Source of the DNA: Myxococcaceae bacterium
Lineage (GTDB): Bacteria > Myxococcota > Myxococcia > Myxococcales > Myxococcaceae
Direction of reading: 5' to 3'
DNA length: 44,043 nucleotides
Assembly (NCBI GenBank): GCA_016926755.1
Contig: JAFGNZ010000091.1
Coordinates: forward strand, 1-44,043
The position numbers were made by a program, and so were the translations under genes. The notes under the pieces were generated by a model, which saw only the letters and a program-made list of their open reading frames with translations, did not search any database and was not told the DNA's origin. This document shows, piece by piece, positions 33,692 through 42,096 of this stretch; position 1 is the first letter of the stretch, and every line of letters begins with the position of its first letter.

Positions 33692-35254
33692 TCAGAACAG
33701 CTTCCACCACTTCTTCTTCGCGGGCGCACCCGGGCTGGCAGGCTCGCCTGACTTCGGCTCCTCCCCCAAGCGGGCTCCACTCGGCGGGGCTGCCGCCGTA
33801 CCTGCCTGCGCGGGCGGCGCGGCCTTGCGCCTGGGGGGCACCACCGCCTTGCGGCCGTACTTCTTCTCCAGCGCCCGGGCCTGCTCCAGGAACACCCGGC
33901 CCTTCGTCGGATCCACCATCATCACGTAGTTGGCGAAGCCCACCGCAGAGGCGATGACGTCCGTCGAGCCGTTCCACGTCCTGCCCTCGGGCCCGCTCTT
34001 CTCGAGCTGGTGCAGCAGCGCTCGGAAGCGCCGCAGCGTCTCCCGATCCACGCCGGGCTTGTCGTTGACGACGATGCCCGTCACCTCCTGCTGCCGGCCG
34101 CGCCGCAGCACCCGCGTCTTCTCCGGGTGCGGGACGAAGCCCTCCTTCTGGATGACGAACCGCACCAGCCGCAGCAGCTTCCCCACGTCCCCCGGCCCAC
34201 CCGGAGGCAGCGAGAACGTCAGGTCATCCGCGTAGCGCGTGTACGTGAAGCCCAGCTTCCGCCCCACCCCCTTCAACCGCCGATCGAGCCGCTGGCACAG
34301 CAGGTTCGTCAGCGCCGGAGAGGTGGGGGCCCCCTGCGGCAGCCGCCGGCCTCCCTGCGCCACGTAGTACCGCTGCCCGTCCAGCTCCACCTCCTCGAGA
34401 TCCGGCTCGGTGCACAGCAGCGCCAGCGCCGTGGCCGTCGCCTCGCTGTACCCCAGCTTCACGAAGAAGCCCTTCACCCGCGGGTACACCACCGTGGGGA
34501 AGAAGTCCTTCAAGTCCAGGTTCACCACCGCCGCCGCGCCCACGTGCGGCAGCGCGTTGGTGACGATGGAGCGCCCCGGCCGGAAGCCGTGCGCCGCCTC
34601 GTGCATGGGCAGCTTCTCCAGCAAATTCTCCAGCACCCAGTGCTGCGCCGCCTTCAGCCGCGGCAGGGGCGCGGAGATGATGCGCAGGCCTCCCGTCTTC
34701 TTCCGCAGCGCGAAGCGCACGTAGTTCGTCCGCGTGGACACCGTCCGCGCGAAGCACAGCCCCCGCAGCTGCCCCACCGTCATCCCCAGCGCCTGCGCCA
34801 GCACCTCCGGCGTCTCCAGCTTCGGCAGCCCCTGGCGCTCCAGCTTCGCCACGTCCGGCGTGCGGTGGCTCAACCCGCCCGACACCCCGCGCCCCAGGAA
34901 CAGGAGCTCCTTGGCCTTGCGCGCCTTCCACGCCTCCGCCCGCGCCACCCGCTCGCGCTCGCGCCGCTCCTTCGTCTCCTGCTGCTTGCGCCGGCTCTCC
35001 GCCAGCCGCTTCTTGCGCAGCTCCTTCTTCAGCCGCTCCAGGTTCCCCAGCCGGCTCTGCTCGGTCGTCAGCGCGCGGAGCTGCGCCCTCAGGTCCGCCT
35101 TGCGGTGCAGCTCGTCCGCCGGATCCCCGGGCACGCCGCTGCGCGCGGGCCAGAAGCCCAGCCGCACCATCTCCTCGAAGATGACCTCCTCCTTGGAGGT
35201 CTCCCGGATGCGGTCGTACAGCTCCTGCCGGTTGCGGGGGGGTTGTTGGGCCAT
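33692..35254 (-). CDS. Retron-type reverse transcriptase
   Basis: A 520-residue reverse transcriptase. The retron/group II-like core spans about 170-440: NLDLKDFFP with the catalytic Asp, RRLPQGAPTSPALTNLLC, YADD at 341-344 and the retron-typical VTG at 391-393 (EVTGIVVND). The first 170 residues are an extension typical of the long myxobacterial retron RTs such as Mx162: an N-terminal helical region and a heptad-rich basic segment (KELRKKRLAESRRKQQETKE). The last 55 residues are Pro/Ala/Lys-rich. The gene is immediately downstream of the structured RNA at 35287-35517. Its start ATG 35254 is 33 bases from the a2 end of that RNA. RT makes msDNA from the RNA by cDNA synthesis primed by a branch G. 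Confidence 0.92.
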   Translation of the reverse strand: MAQQPPRNRQELYDRIRETSKEEVIFEEMVRLGFWPARSGVPGDPADELHRKADLRAQLRALTTEQSRLGNLERLKKELRKKRLAESRRKQQETKERRERERVARAEAWKARKAKELLFLGRGVSGGLSHRTPDVAKLERQGLPKLETPEVLAQALGMTVGQLRGLCFARTVSTRTNYVRFALRKKTGGLRIISAPLPRLKAAQHWVLENLLEKLPMHEAAHGFRPGRSIVTNALPHVGAAAVVNLDLKDFFPTVVYPRVKGFFVKLGYSEATATALALLCTEPDLEEVELDGQRYYVAQGGRRLPQGAPTSPALTNLLCQRLDRRLKGVGRKLGFTYTRYADDLTFSLPPGGPGDVGKLLRLVRFVIQKEGFVPHPEKTRVLRRGRQQEVTGIVVNDKPGVDRETLRRFRALLHQLEKSGPEGRTWNGSTDVIASAVGFANYVMMVDPTKGRVFLEQARALEKKYGRKAVVPPRRKAAPPAQAGTAAAPPSGARLGEEPKSGEPASPGAPAKKKWWKLF

Positions 35255-35286
35255 GACGCTCTCATGAAGAGAGGGGAGGGTTCGTC

Positions 35287-35517
35287 CACGCGGCGGTCCA
35301 AGAGCACCTTCGTACAGCTCTCAGGACTGGCTCGTCTCTACTCAAGCCGTGGCCCCTACCACGTGCGATATGGATTTACGGAATCCACACCGCCATACGC
35401 ACGTGGTAGGGAGACACGGCACAGTCAAGAGCGGGCCAGTGAAGCATCACAGGCCAGGAGGCAAGGACGGCGAAACGCCGCCCGGGTTGCAAGGTACTGC
35501 CCTCTGACCGCCGCGTG
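35287..35517 (-). ncRNA. Retron msr-msd RNA
   Basis: Read on the minus strand, a1 (35517 to 35506, CACGCGGCGGTC) is perfectly complementary to a2 (35298 to 35287), 12 bp. After a1 come msr hairpins: GGGCGGCG-ttt-CGCCGTCC (35483-35465, 8 bp, one G-U) and GGCC-t-GTGA-tgct-TCAC-t-GGCC (35455-35434). The msd is a long stem: GCCGTG/CACGGC (35420-35415 with 35351-35346), a perfect 14-bp stem (35411-35398 with 35367-35354) and a TGGATT/AATCCA apical hairpin (35387-35382 with 35376-35371). The branch G is probably just inside a1 (about 35504). Only 17 bp separate a1 from the upstream stop codon. Confidence 0.88.
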
Positions 35518-35534
35518 CGCGAACCCTCCCTTCT

Positions 35535-37181
35535 TCATGTCCGATTCGACTTCGAGTGCTGGAGCCGCAGCGCGAGCAGGTGCTCGCACGGCCCCTTGAA
35601 CAACTTGTTCTGCTGGAAGAAGTTGCAGGTGCACTCGCCGAAGACAATACGCTGATCCCCATCGAGCCGCAAAGCGGGCGAGTGCGCCTTGCTCCCCTCG
35701 CGCACCGTCCCGCGCAGCTCCAGCGAGCCATCCCCATTCGAGGGCCGCGCCTGCACCGTCACCGCCCGCGCCTCCAGGAAGCGCGCGGCCTTCTCCTCGC
35801 GCTCGTTGGAGAACCGCAGCTTCTCCATGGGCAGCGGCTCACGGCTCAGCTCGCGCGCGCGGTACACGCCCTTGTTCAAGTCCCAGATGGCCCGGCCCGC
35901 CTGCGTATAGGCGCCCAGCGCGCCCAGCACCGTGGCCCGGTCCAGCCCCAGCCGCGCCGCCAGCGCCTCGGGTGGCTCGCGCCACGTCTCCTTGAGCGCG
36001 TCGAAGACGCGACGCCGGGTGAACGCGTCCACCTCCGTGCGCGGCGCCATCAGGTCGAAGTTGCCCGCCGTGGACCAGTCATTGGCCGTCCACCCGCTCA
36101 GCCCCAGCGTGAAGGACAGATCTCCCAGGTCCGCCACGTAGAAGGAGGGCATCCCGCTGCCCAGCAGGTGCACCGTGAAGCGCCGGGCCACGGGGATGAG
36201 CCGCTCGAGGATGAGCAAGCGGCGCCGGCCCCACACGCGGATGTCGTGCGTGCCCTCGCCCTGGAAGATGGAGCGCGGGCACGGCACCTCCAGGCCCCAC
36301 GGCTCGAAGAGCACCTTCACCGGCTGCCCCGGCGTGAGCCGGTAGCGCATGGAGCGCGGCCCCTTCTTCTCCTTGTGCCGCTTGAGCACGAAGAGGAAGT
36401 TGTGCACGTCCATCGGGTGCAGCTCCACGCGCGTGGCCGGCAGGCTCATCGCCGAGTTCACCTGTAGGAACCCGCGCACCCACGAGTCCGGCAGATCGAT
36501 CTTCACTTCCTTGTGGGCCGCGTCCACGCCCGTCTGCGTGGTGAAGCCCGTCGGGTCCACCTCGAAGCGCGTCCTCTTGTACGAGCGGATCTTCTGGAAC
36601 TCGTCATACAGCGGCGATGAGTAGTCGATGTTGGTGGTGCCGCAGGAGAACTCGCCGATGTTCTGGAACACCTCGTAGCTGGCGCCCAGCCGGCCGTAGC
36701 TGGACTCGTCCTGGCTGAAGCACTCGAAGAAGGCCTCGTCCGGGTGGACGGTGATGACCGGGTCGAACACGAACCAGAAGTCCCGGTTCTTCTCGTAGAG
36801 GTAGTTGAAGTAGCGCTGCCGCGCGTTCATGAACGGGCGCATCCGCGCGTGGCTCTGCCGCTCCAGCTCCGTCAGCTCCTCGCGCAGGGACTTCAGCCGG
36901 CTGGCCACCTGCTGGCGCTGGGCGAGGATGGCCTCCAGGTCCACGTCCTCCTGCTTCGCCGCCCACGCCTTGTAGGCCGTCTTGTCCTTGGGTTTGAAGC
37001 GCAGGTCCGACACCACCACGCTGTGCAGCGCGGAGATGGCCTCGCGGAAGGCCACGTTCTGCCGCAGCTCCCCGGAGAAGTACGTGGGGGGACGCCTGGT
37101 GTCCGGCGAGAAGGACAGCTCGGTGCGGTCGCCCCGGTGCTCGACGGCGGTGTTGCCCCGATAGGCGTACTCAAACTCCAC
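35535..37181 (-). CDS. SWIM zinc-finger protein (WHSWIM-type), retron accessory
   Basis: A 548-residue protein with a C-terminal SWIM motif: Cys517-x-Cys519, then Cys532-x-His534 (CTCNFFQQNKLFKGPCEH). The N-terminal part contains a coiled region (VASRLKSLREELTELERQSH) and a larger alpha/beta domain. A segment around residues 400-450 (RRRVFDALKETWREPPEALA...LGALGAYTQAG) looks winged-helix-like, hence WHSWIM. SWIM domains bind DNA or protein partners. The start GTG 37181 overlaps the ARM gene stop by 11 bp, with GGAGG five bases upstream. The position between ARM protein and RNA/RT matches the type XIII retron gene order as I recall it. Confidence 0.85.
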   Translation of the reverse strand: MEFEYAYRGNTAVEHRGDRTELSFSPDTRRPPTYFSGELRQNVAFREAISALHSVVVSDLRFKPKDKTAYKAWAAKQEDVDLEAILAQRQQVASRLKSLREELTELERQSHARMRPFMNARQRYFNYLYEKNRDFWFVFDPVITVHPDEAFFECFSQDESSYGRLGASYEVFQNIGEFSCGTTNIDYSSPLYDEFQKIRSYKRTRFEVDPTGFTTQTGVDAAHKEVKIDLPDSWVRGFLQVNSAMSLPATRVELHPMDVHNFLFVLKRHKEKKGPRSMRYRLTPGQPVKVLFEPWGLEVPCPRSIFQGEGTHDIRVWGRRRLLILERLIPVARRFTVHLLGSGMPSFYVADLGDLSFTLGLSGWTANDWSTAGNFDLMAPRTEVDAFTRRRVFDALKETWREPPEALAARLGLDRATVLGALGAYTQAGRAIWDLNKGVYRARELSREPLPMEKLRFSNEREEKAARFLEARAVTVQARPSNGDGSLELRGTVREGSKAHSPALRLDGDQRIVFGECTCNFFQQNKLFKGPCEHLLALRLQHSKSNRT

Positions 37182-40100
37182 GACGGACCTCCACCGGCTT
37201 CACGCGCACGGGCAGGGGGACGGCAGGCTGCGCCTTCCCGATGGCGAGCATGGCCTCCAGCGCCGCGGCACGATTCTCTATAGCAATCGTCGCTGACAAC
37301 CGGTGCAGCACGTCCATGGACTGCCGGCCCGCGGCCTCGTTGCGCTGGCCCTCCTGGCGGAGGAACCGCAGCACGCGGCCCCGCGCGGCCCGCCCCTTGT
37401 TCACCTGGCCCAGCACGCGGATGAAGTAGGGCATCAGCTTCTCCACCAGGGCGGGGTTGCCGCTGGCGAAGCGCTCCAGGTAGTGCGTGGCGAACAGCTG
37501 CACGGGGGGCGCGGGGTGCTCGGACAGGCGCAGGAGCAGCTCCGGCCCGTCCGAGTCCCGGAACGAGCGCGCCAGCAGCTCGCGCCCGAACGTCTGCACG
37601 TCCGTCCGCACGCTGTCGGCCACGGAGACGAGCACGTCCAGGGTGTAGTCCTCCGGAGCGAAGCGCTCGCGGAAGTAGCGGAAGGCGAAGGCTCGGGCGT
37701 CCTCCCAGCGGGTATCCAGCAGCCGCACGGCCGTGGCCAGCTCGGCGCGCACCTCGGGCACATGCCCCTCCAGCCAGCGCCAGGCCCACTCGCGCACCTT
37801 GAGCACATCGTGGCCCGCCAGCTTCACCGCGCGCTCCACCTCCACCGTCAGCGCGTCCCCCCGCTTCTCGAGCAGCTCCGCGCCCAGCCCCTGCGCCGTG
37901 CTGTCCTCCGAGTCCAGCAGCCGCCACATCACCTCCACGGAGAGGGCCTGGAACGCGGGAGCCAGCTCGCCGGTGAGCAGGCCCGCCACGTGCTCCGGCA
38001 CGCCCTCGGGCAGCCGCCGGCGCAGCAACCCCGCCACGAGCGTCTCCACCATCCGCCCCCCCGCCGCCGTGTCCAGGGCGACGAGCCGCCCGATCAACGG
38101 CCGGATGCCATGGCGGACATCAGGGTGCGGACTGGAGGCGAGCCTGCCGAGCACCGCCTCGTTCGCGAGGAACACCTCGTCCGGCATCTTCCCCAGCAGG
38201 CGCAGCCCCAGGGTGCGCAGCGAAGCGCTGTCGGACTGGAGGAGTTGACCGAGCACCTCCGGAGGCACCGGCTCGGTGCGCAGATCCCTGCGCAGGAGCA
38301 GCTCGCCGCCCAGCTCCTGGAGCTCAATGAGCGGGTGGGCCAGCAGCTCGATGAGCACCTCCGCGCCCGGCGGCCGTCCCAGAGGGCCCAGCGCGGCGAG
38401 CACGAGCTGCTTCACGTCCGCGGCCATCGGGCCATCATGGGGCCCCAGCTTCCGCGCGGCCTGGAGCAGCTGACGAACGAACGCCTCGGCCACCTCGTCT
38501 GGCAGGACGGAGCTGCGCAGCAAGCTGGCCACGTACTGACGGGTCTCGGTCTGGGGCGAGGTGGCCAGGGCGGCGAGGAAGGACAGGTCCTTGAGGAGCA
38601 CGTCCCGCAGCCTGTCCAGCCAGCGGAACGCCTGCTGTCGCGCGGGCGCGTGGGAGGAGCGGGCCGCGGCGAGCACCAGCGCCCGGGGCTCCCCACTCGC
38701 GTCCACCCGCTGCACGGCCAGCTCCAGGCCGAGCTGCGCGGTCGTCGCGTAGGGCTTCTCCAGCAGCATCGCCACGGCGTCCGTGTCGAGCTGGGCGAGG
38801 AACCCCGTCATCGAGCGCAGCGCGCGGGTGGCGAAGGCGTGCACGGGAGCGCAGCGGCTCTCGTCCAGCAGGTGCATCAGCCCCTGGGGCGTGCGATCCC
38901 ACAGCTTGGGGAAGCGCTCCTCGCGCTCGCGAGGCTCCTCGTCCGGGCGCTGCCGTGTCTTCGCGTAGAAGGAGAGCCTGCGGTCCACGGCCACGCAGCG
39001 GCGGCTGCCCCCGTGCAGCAGGTGGTTGAAGGCCCAGTAGGGAGCGAACTCCTCCCAGTGGCGCTCCTCGCGGCTGCGGCCGTAGCCCGTGGTCGTCACC
39101 TGTGCGGCCACGGCGTCCTCGTCGCTGAAGGCCAGCAGCACGCCCACGGCCATCTTCACGAAGTCGGGATCCTCGATCTGGCCCAGCCGCCGCAGCGTTC
39201 GCCACCCGCGACGCCGCAGGAACAGGCGCGTGGCCTTCGAGAAGCCGCCGCGACCGCTCCGGCTCGTGGAGCGCTCCTTCTCGTACCGCCGGGCGATGAC
39301 ACCGAACACCTCGCCGTCCCGGCGGTACTCGGCCATCTTGAAGAGGTGGCGCAGCGCCTTCACCGCGTTGCGCTGGAAGGGCGCGGTCCGCAGTACGCGC
39401 AGCAGCGCCGGCCGCACGGTCTCCGAGTCCACGAGGTACACCGTCTCCAGCACCTCGTAGGGATCCTTCCCGCCGGCGGCCAGGTGCTTGTCCAGCGCCT
39501 GCCCGAAGGCCTCCGCATTACCCGCCTGCGCCGCATCACGCAGGGCCGGAGGCAGCCTGGCCATCAGGTCCTGGCGGAACTCGCGGCGGGTGGGCTCGTC
39601 GGAGAGCTGGAGCAGCGCCTCGGTGGCCATGCGGCGCACCATGTCTGGGGTGCCCGGATCTCCATAGAGTCGCCCCAGCGCGGCCACGGACGGGGCCGAG
39701 CCCATGCGCCCGAGCGCCGCGGCGATGCAGTAGGCGCGCAGCGGGGTAGCCCGCTCCAGCATGGGCAGGAGGATGGGCTCGGCGGCGCGCACGCGCAGCT
39801 CGCCCACGCTCCAGATGACGCGCTCCAGGGGCCGGGGCTGCGCGCGGACCTCGGTCGTGCGGAACCAGCGACGGGTGCTGGCCTCCTGCGTGAGCTGCTG
39901 GAGCAGGGTGCGCTCGCGAGCCGAAGCCCCAGGGGGCGCGGACGGTTCCGCGGGAGCAGGTCCGCCAGCTGCCACGGGCGCGGGCGCGGCGGGCCGAGGC
40001 GGAGCCGGAGGCAGCCCGGTGGAGGGGTGGCCCGAGCGCACGTACCCGGTCTCGAGCTTGGACTGGACGAGCTTGTCGAAGGTGCGCCGCGCCTCCGCCA

Positions 40101-40269
40101 TGTTCACGGGAGCGGGCGTCTTGGTGCCGTCCTTGAGGGCGGTGCCGCGCCGGCCGTAGCGGAAGTTGACGACGTACTGGCCCGCCCCCACCTCGAGCAG
40201 GTCCACCTCGTACAGCTTGTCGCTCTTCCCTTCCTGGAAGAGGAGCGTCACCTGCTCGATCAGCTTCAC
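37171..40269 (-). CDS. WGR-domain protein with ARM/HEAT repeats, retron accessory
   Basis: A 1032-residue protein. Residues 1-80 form a WGR domain (QYVVNFRYGRRG at 31-42 replaces W-G-R; TALKDGTKTPAPVN follows). A Pro/Ala linker covers 80-120. From about 125 to 1020 it is an alpha-solenoid of ARM/HEAT repeats (repeated L-x-x-L and A-L-x-x-L patterns). It carries no enzyme motif, so it is probably a scaffold or effector that grips nucleic acid. WGR domains in PARP and MolR-like proteins bind DNA ends or 5'-phosphorylated nicks. GTG 40269 is one base after the previous gene's TGA. It is tightly coupled to both neighbours. Confidence 0.85.
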   Translation of the reverse strand: MKLIEQVTLLFQEGKSDKLYEVDLLEVGAGQYVVNFRYGRRGTALKDGTKTPAPVNMAEARRTFDKLVQSKLETGYVRSGHPSTGLPPAPPRPAAPAPVAAGGPAPAEPSAPPGASARERTLLQQLTQEASTRRWFRTTEVRAQPRPLERVIWSVGELRVRAAEPILLPMLERATPLRAYCIAAALGRMGSAPSVAALGRLYGDPGTPDMVRRMATEALLQLSDEPTRREFRQDLMARLPPALRDAAQAGNAEAFGQALDKHLAAGGKDPYEVLETVYLVDSETVRPALLRVLRTAPFQRNAVKALRHLFKMAEYRRDGEVFGVIARRYEKERSTSRSGRGGFSKATRLFLRRRGWRTLRRLGQIEDPDFVKMAVGVLLAFSDEDAVAAQVTTTGYGRSREERHWEEFAPYWAFNHLLHGGSRRCVAVDRRLSFYAKTRQRPDEEPREREERFPKLWDRTPQGLMHLLDESRCAPVHAFATRALRSMTGFLAQLDTDAVAMLLEKPYATTAQLGLELAVQRVDASGEPRALVLAAARSSHAPARQQAFRWLDRLRDVLLKDLSFLAALATSPQTETRQYVASLLRSSVLPDEVAEAFVRQLLQAARKLGPHDGPMAADVKQLVLAALGPLGRPPGAEVLIELLAHPLIELQELGGELLLRRDLRTEPVPPEVLGQLLQSDSASLRTLGLRLLGKMPDEVFLANEAVLGRLASSPHPDVRHGIRPLIGRLVALDTAAGGRMVETLVAGLLRRRLPEGVPEHVAGLLTGELAPAFQALSVEVMWRLLDSEDSTAQGLGAELLEKRGDALTVEVERAVKLAGHDVLKVREWAWRWLEGHVPEVRAELATAVRLLDTRWEDARAFAFRYFRERFAPEDYTLDVLVSVADSVRTDVQTFGRELLARSFRDSDGPELLLRLSEHPAPPVQLFATHYLERFASGNPALVEKLMPYFIRVLGQVNKGRAARGRVLRFLRQEGQRNEAAGRQSMDVLHRLSATIAIENRAAALEAMLAIGKAQPAVPLPVRVKPVEVRRGV

Positions 40270-40270
40270 G

Positions 40271-41695
40271 TCAGCTCACCAGCTTCTTGATGTCGCCGTA
40301 GGCGCGGTAGAAGCCACCGCGCGAGGACTCGCGCACGCCCTCCACGACGTAGCGGGAGCCCGCCTCGCGGATGTCCTTGGGGAACTGCACGTGCCAGCCC
40401 TTGTTGTAGCCCGGGGACACCACGCGCACGCGGAGGCCGCCACCATCCTCGTAGCACTCGACGATGACGCCCGAGCCCGCGCTGCGCGTCGTCTCCACCG
40501 TGCCCACCTGGGCGGTGGCCAGGGGCTTGGGGGCCTTGACGGTGATGGGCTTGGGCAGGGTGCCCTTCTGGGCAGCCTGGATGGCGGCCTCGCTCGCGTC
40601 GATGCAGGCCAGCGAGCCATCCGTGGTGACGATGTAGAGCCGGTCCTTGAAGAACTGCATGGAGAAGGCCGAGCCGCAGCCGGTGGACAGCTTCCACAGC
40701 CGCTCACCCTTCTGGTTGAAGCAGTAGATGCTGGACATGTTGTCGCCGGCGAAGACGTACTTCCCGTCATCCACGGCGGCGCAGGAGAACACGGCCGAGT
40801 CGCACTTCATCACCGGCCCCGCGTCCCCCTTCTTGGAGAAGCGGTGCACATGGCCGGTGCTGGTGCAGGCGTAGATGGAGGACTCCTCCTGCCAGCCGAA
40901 CATCACGTGGCCGTTGGTGGGCTTGGACCAGATCTCGGAGCCATCCTCCCAGTCGTACATGGTCACGCCCTTGGCGTGGCCGTGATACATGCCCACCTCG
41001 TCACAGCGCACCATCCACGCGTGGGTGCCCTTGCTCTGGCGGGTCCACACGCCCTCGTCCTCGTGGTTGATGGCGGTGAGCTTGCCGTTGGCGTCGGACA
41101 CGCCGAGCACGGCGTCCTTGATGTCGATCCAGAAGATGTCGACATCCTCGGCGATGGCGTACGCCTTGCGAGGCACCTTGCCGCCGAGATCGTACACGTT
41201 GCCATCGTCACAGCCGGCATAGAGCCAACGGTCATCGGCGACGATGCACTTGACGCCCTCGGGGAGGCGGAACTGGTCGAGCACCTTGCCGTCATGGCTG
41301 AGCGAGTAGATGCGACCGCTCTCGTTGCCGACCCAGCAGCGCGCCTCGTCCACGAAGATGCCGAAGGCGCGGTCGCCGGTGCCGAACTTCCAGAGGATGG
41401 GGGCCTGGGAGGCGGAGGAGGTGCCGCTGGTGATCTCTCGGCGAGTAATGGAGCGCTTCTTGCGCACGCCCTGCACGGCCGGCGCGTAGCCCTTCTTGGT
41501 CTTCTCGGCGATCTTCTTCTGCGCCTCGGCGAGGGCCTTGTCGGCGCTGGGGAAGTCAGTGACCTTGAGCTGGCCGGAGTCCCCGATGCGGCCGAAGCGG
41601 ATGGAGAGCTTCTTCCCCTCCACCTTCACCTCATAGAACTTGTGCGAGCTACCGCCGTCTTCCGAAAGCTCCAGGTACGTCAGCTGATCAGCCAT
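40271..41695 (-). CDS. WGR-domain beta-propeller protein, first gene of the retron operon
   Basis: A 474-residue protein. Residues 1-75 form a WGR domain (KFYEVKVEGKKLSIRFGRIG, F34-G35-R36-I37-G38). A Lys/Arg linker (VRKKRSITRREI) leads to a beta-propeller of about six or seven blades from residue 100 to 380, with PQQ/WD-like blade ends (DGKVLDQFRLPEG, GERLWKLSTG, GSLACIDASE). The last 90 residues are a separate small beta domain. It lacks a signal peptide, so it acts in the cytoplasm. It heads the operon and shares a WGR domain with the next gene, suggesting they dock on the same DNA or RNA. This gene is not part of the type XIII set that I remember. Confidence 0.8.
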   Translation of the reverse strand: MADQLTYLELSEDGGSSHKFYEVKVEGKKLSIRFGRIGDSGQLKVTDFPSADKALAEAQKKIAEKTKKGYAPAVQGVRKKRSITRREITSGTSSASQAPILWKFGTGDRAFGIFVDEARCWVGNESGRIYSLSHDGKVLDQFRLPEGVKCIVADDRWLYAGCDDGNVYDLGGKVPRKAYAIAEDVDIFWIDIKDAVLGVSDANGKLTAINHEDEGVWTRQSKGTHAWMVRCDEVGMYHGHAKGVTMYDWEDGSEIWSKPTNGHVMFGWQEESSIYACTSTGHVHRFSKKGDAGPVMKCDSAVFSCAAVDDGKYVFAGDNMSSIYCFNQKGERLWKLSTGCGSAFSMQFFKDRLYIVTTDGSLACIDASEAAIQAAQKGTLPKPITVKAPKPLATAQVGTVETTRSAGSGVIVECYEDGGGLRVRVVSPGYNKGWHVQFPKDIREAGSRYVVEGVRESSRGGFYRAYGDIKKLVS

Positions 41696-41938
41696 TCCCG
41701 TGGTCCCTCAAAGCGAACGAGGAGCAGCCTAGCCGCACCCGCTGACATTCCGGAAGCCCCACGCACCAGGAGACTTGGTACGCGGGTGACCCGATGTTGC
41801 AGGTCATCTCACGAACAACAACCTCCAGAATGGGCCATGGCCGAGCGCTTCACTCGGGCGCCGTAACCGATGGCTGCGGAGATCGCTCCACTGTAGTGCT
41901 TCTGGACTCAAGTTTCGCAGGGCGCCAGAGGGATAAAA

Positions 41939-42007
41939 GGGCTCAACTCAACTGAGAAGCACCGTTAGAGGGAGAAAGCGAGACGATGGGCTCAACCCAA
42001 TTGAGAA
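41939..42007. promoter_or_regulatory. Two near-identical 20-bp repeats, candidate operators in a divergent promoter region
   Basis: GGGCTCAACTCAACTGAGAA (41939-41958) and GGGCTCAACCCAATTGAGAA (41988-42007) are identical at 18 of 20 positions and start 49 bp apart. Each is partly palindromic (CTCA...TGAG; the second CTCAA...TTGAG). They lie in the 401-bp region 41696-42096 between the retron operon (minus) and the gene at 42097 (plus). A regulator dimer could bind both. Apart from these repeats the 41696-42096 region shows no gene. Confidence 0.6.
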
Positions 42008-42096
42008 CCGTAATCAGGCTCCACCTCGCATTGGGCGCCTGAACCTCCTATGCTCTTCGCGACGCGGTTTTCCGGCTCATTGCACGGAGGGACTGA

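Noticed and set aside
35354-35411. 14-bp perfect inverted repeat considered as a terminator or transposon end
   Set aside because: It is flanked by the 12-bp a1/a2 pair and two msr hairpins upstream of a retron RT, so a retron msd stem explains it better; no T-run and no transposase.
37303-40290. 995-residue open frame antisense to the WGR-ARM gene
   Set aside because: It is His/Arg/Gln-rich with no start signal and is the complement of a coding frame with strong GC3 bias; the WGR and ARM patterns are on the minus strand.
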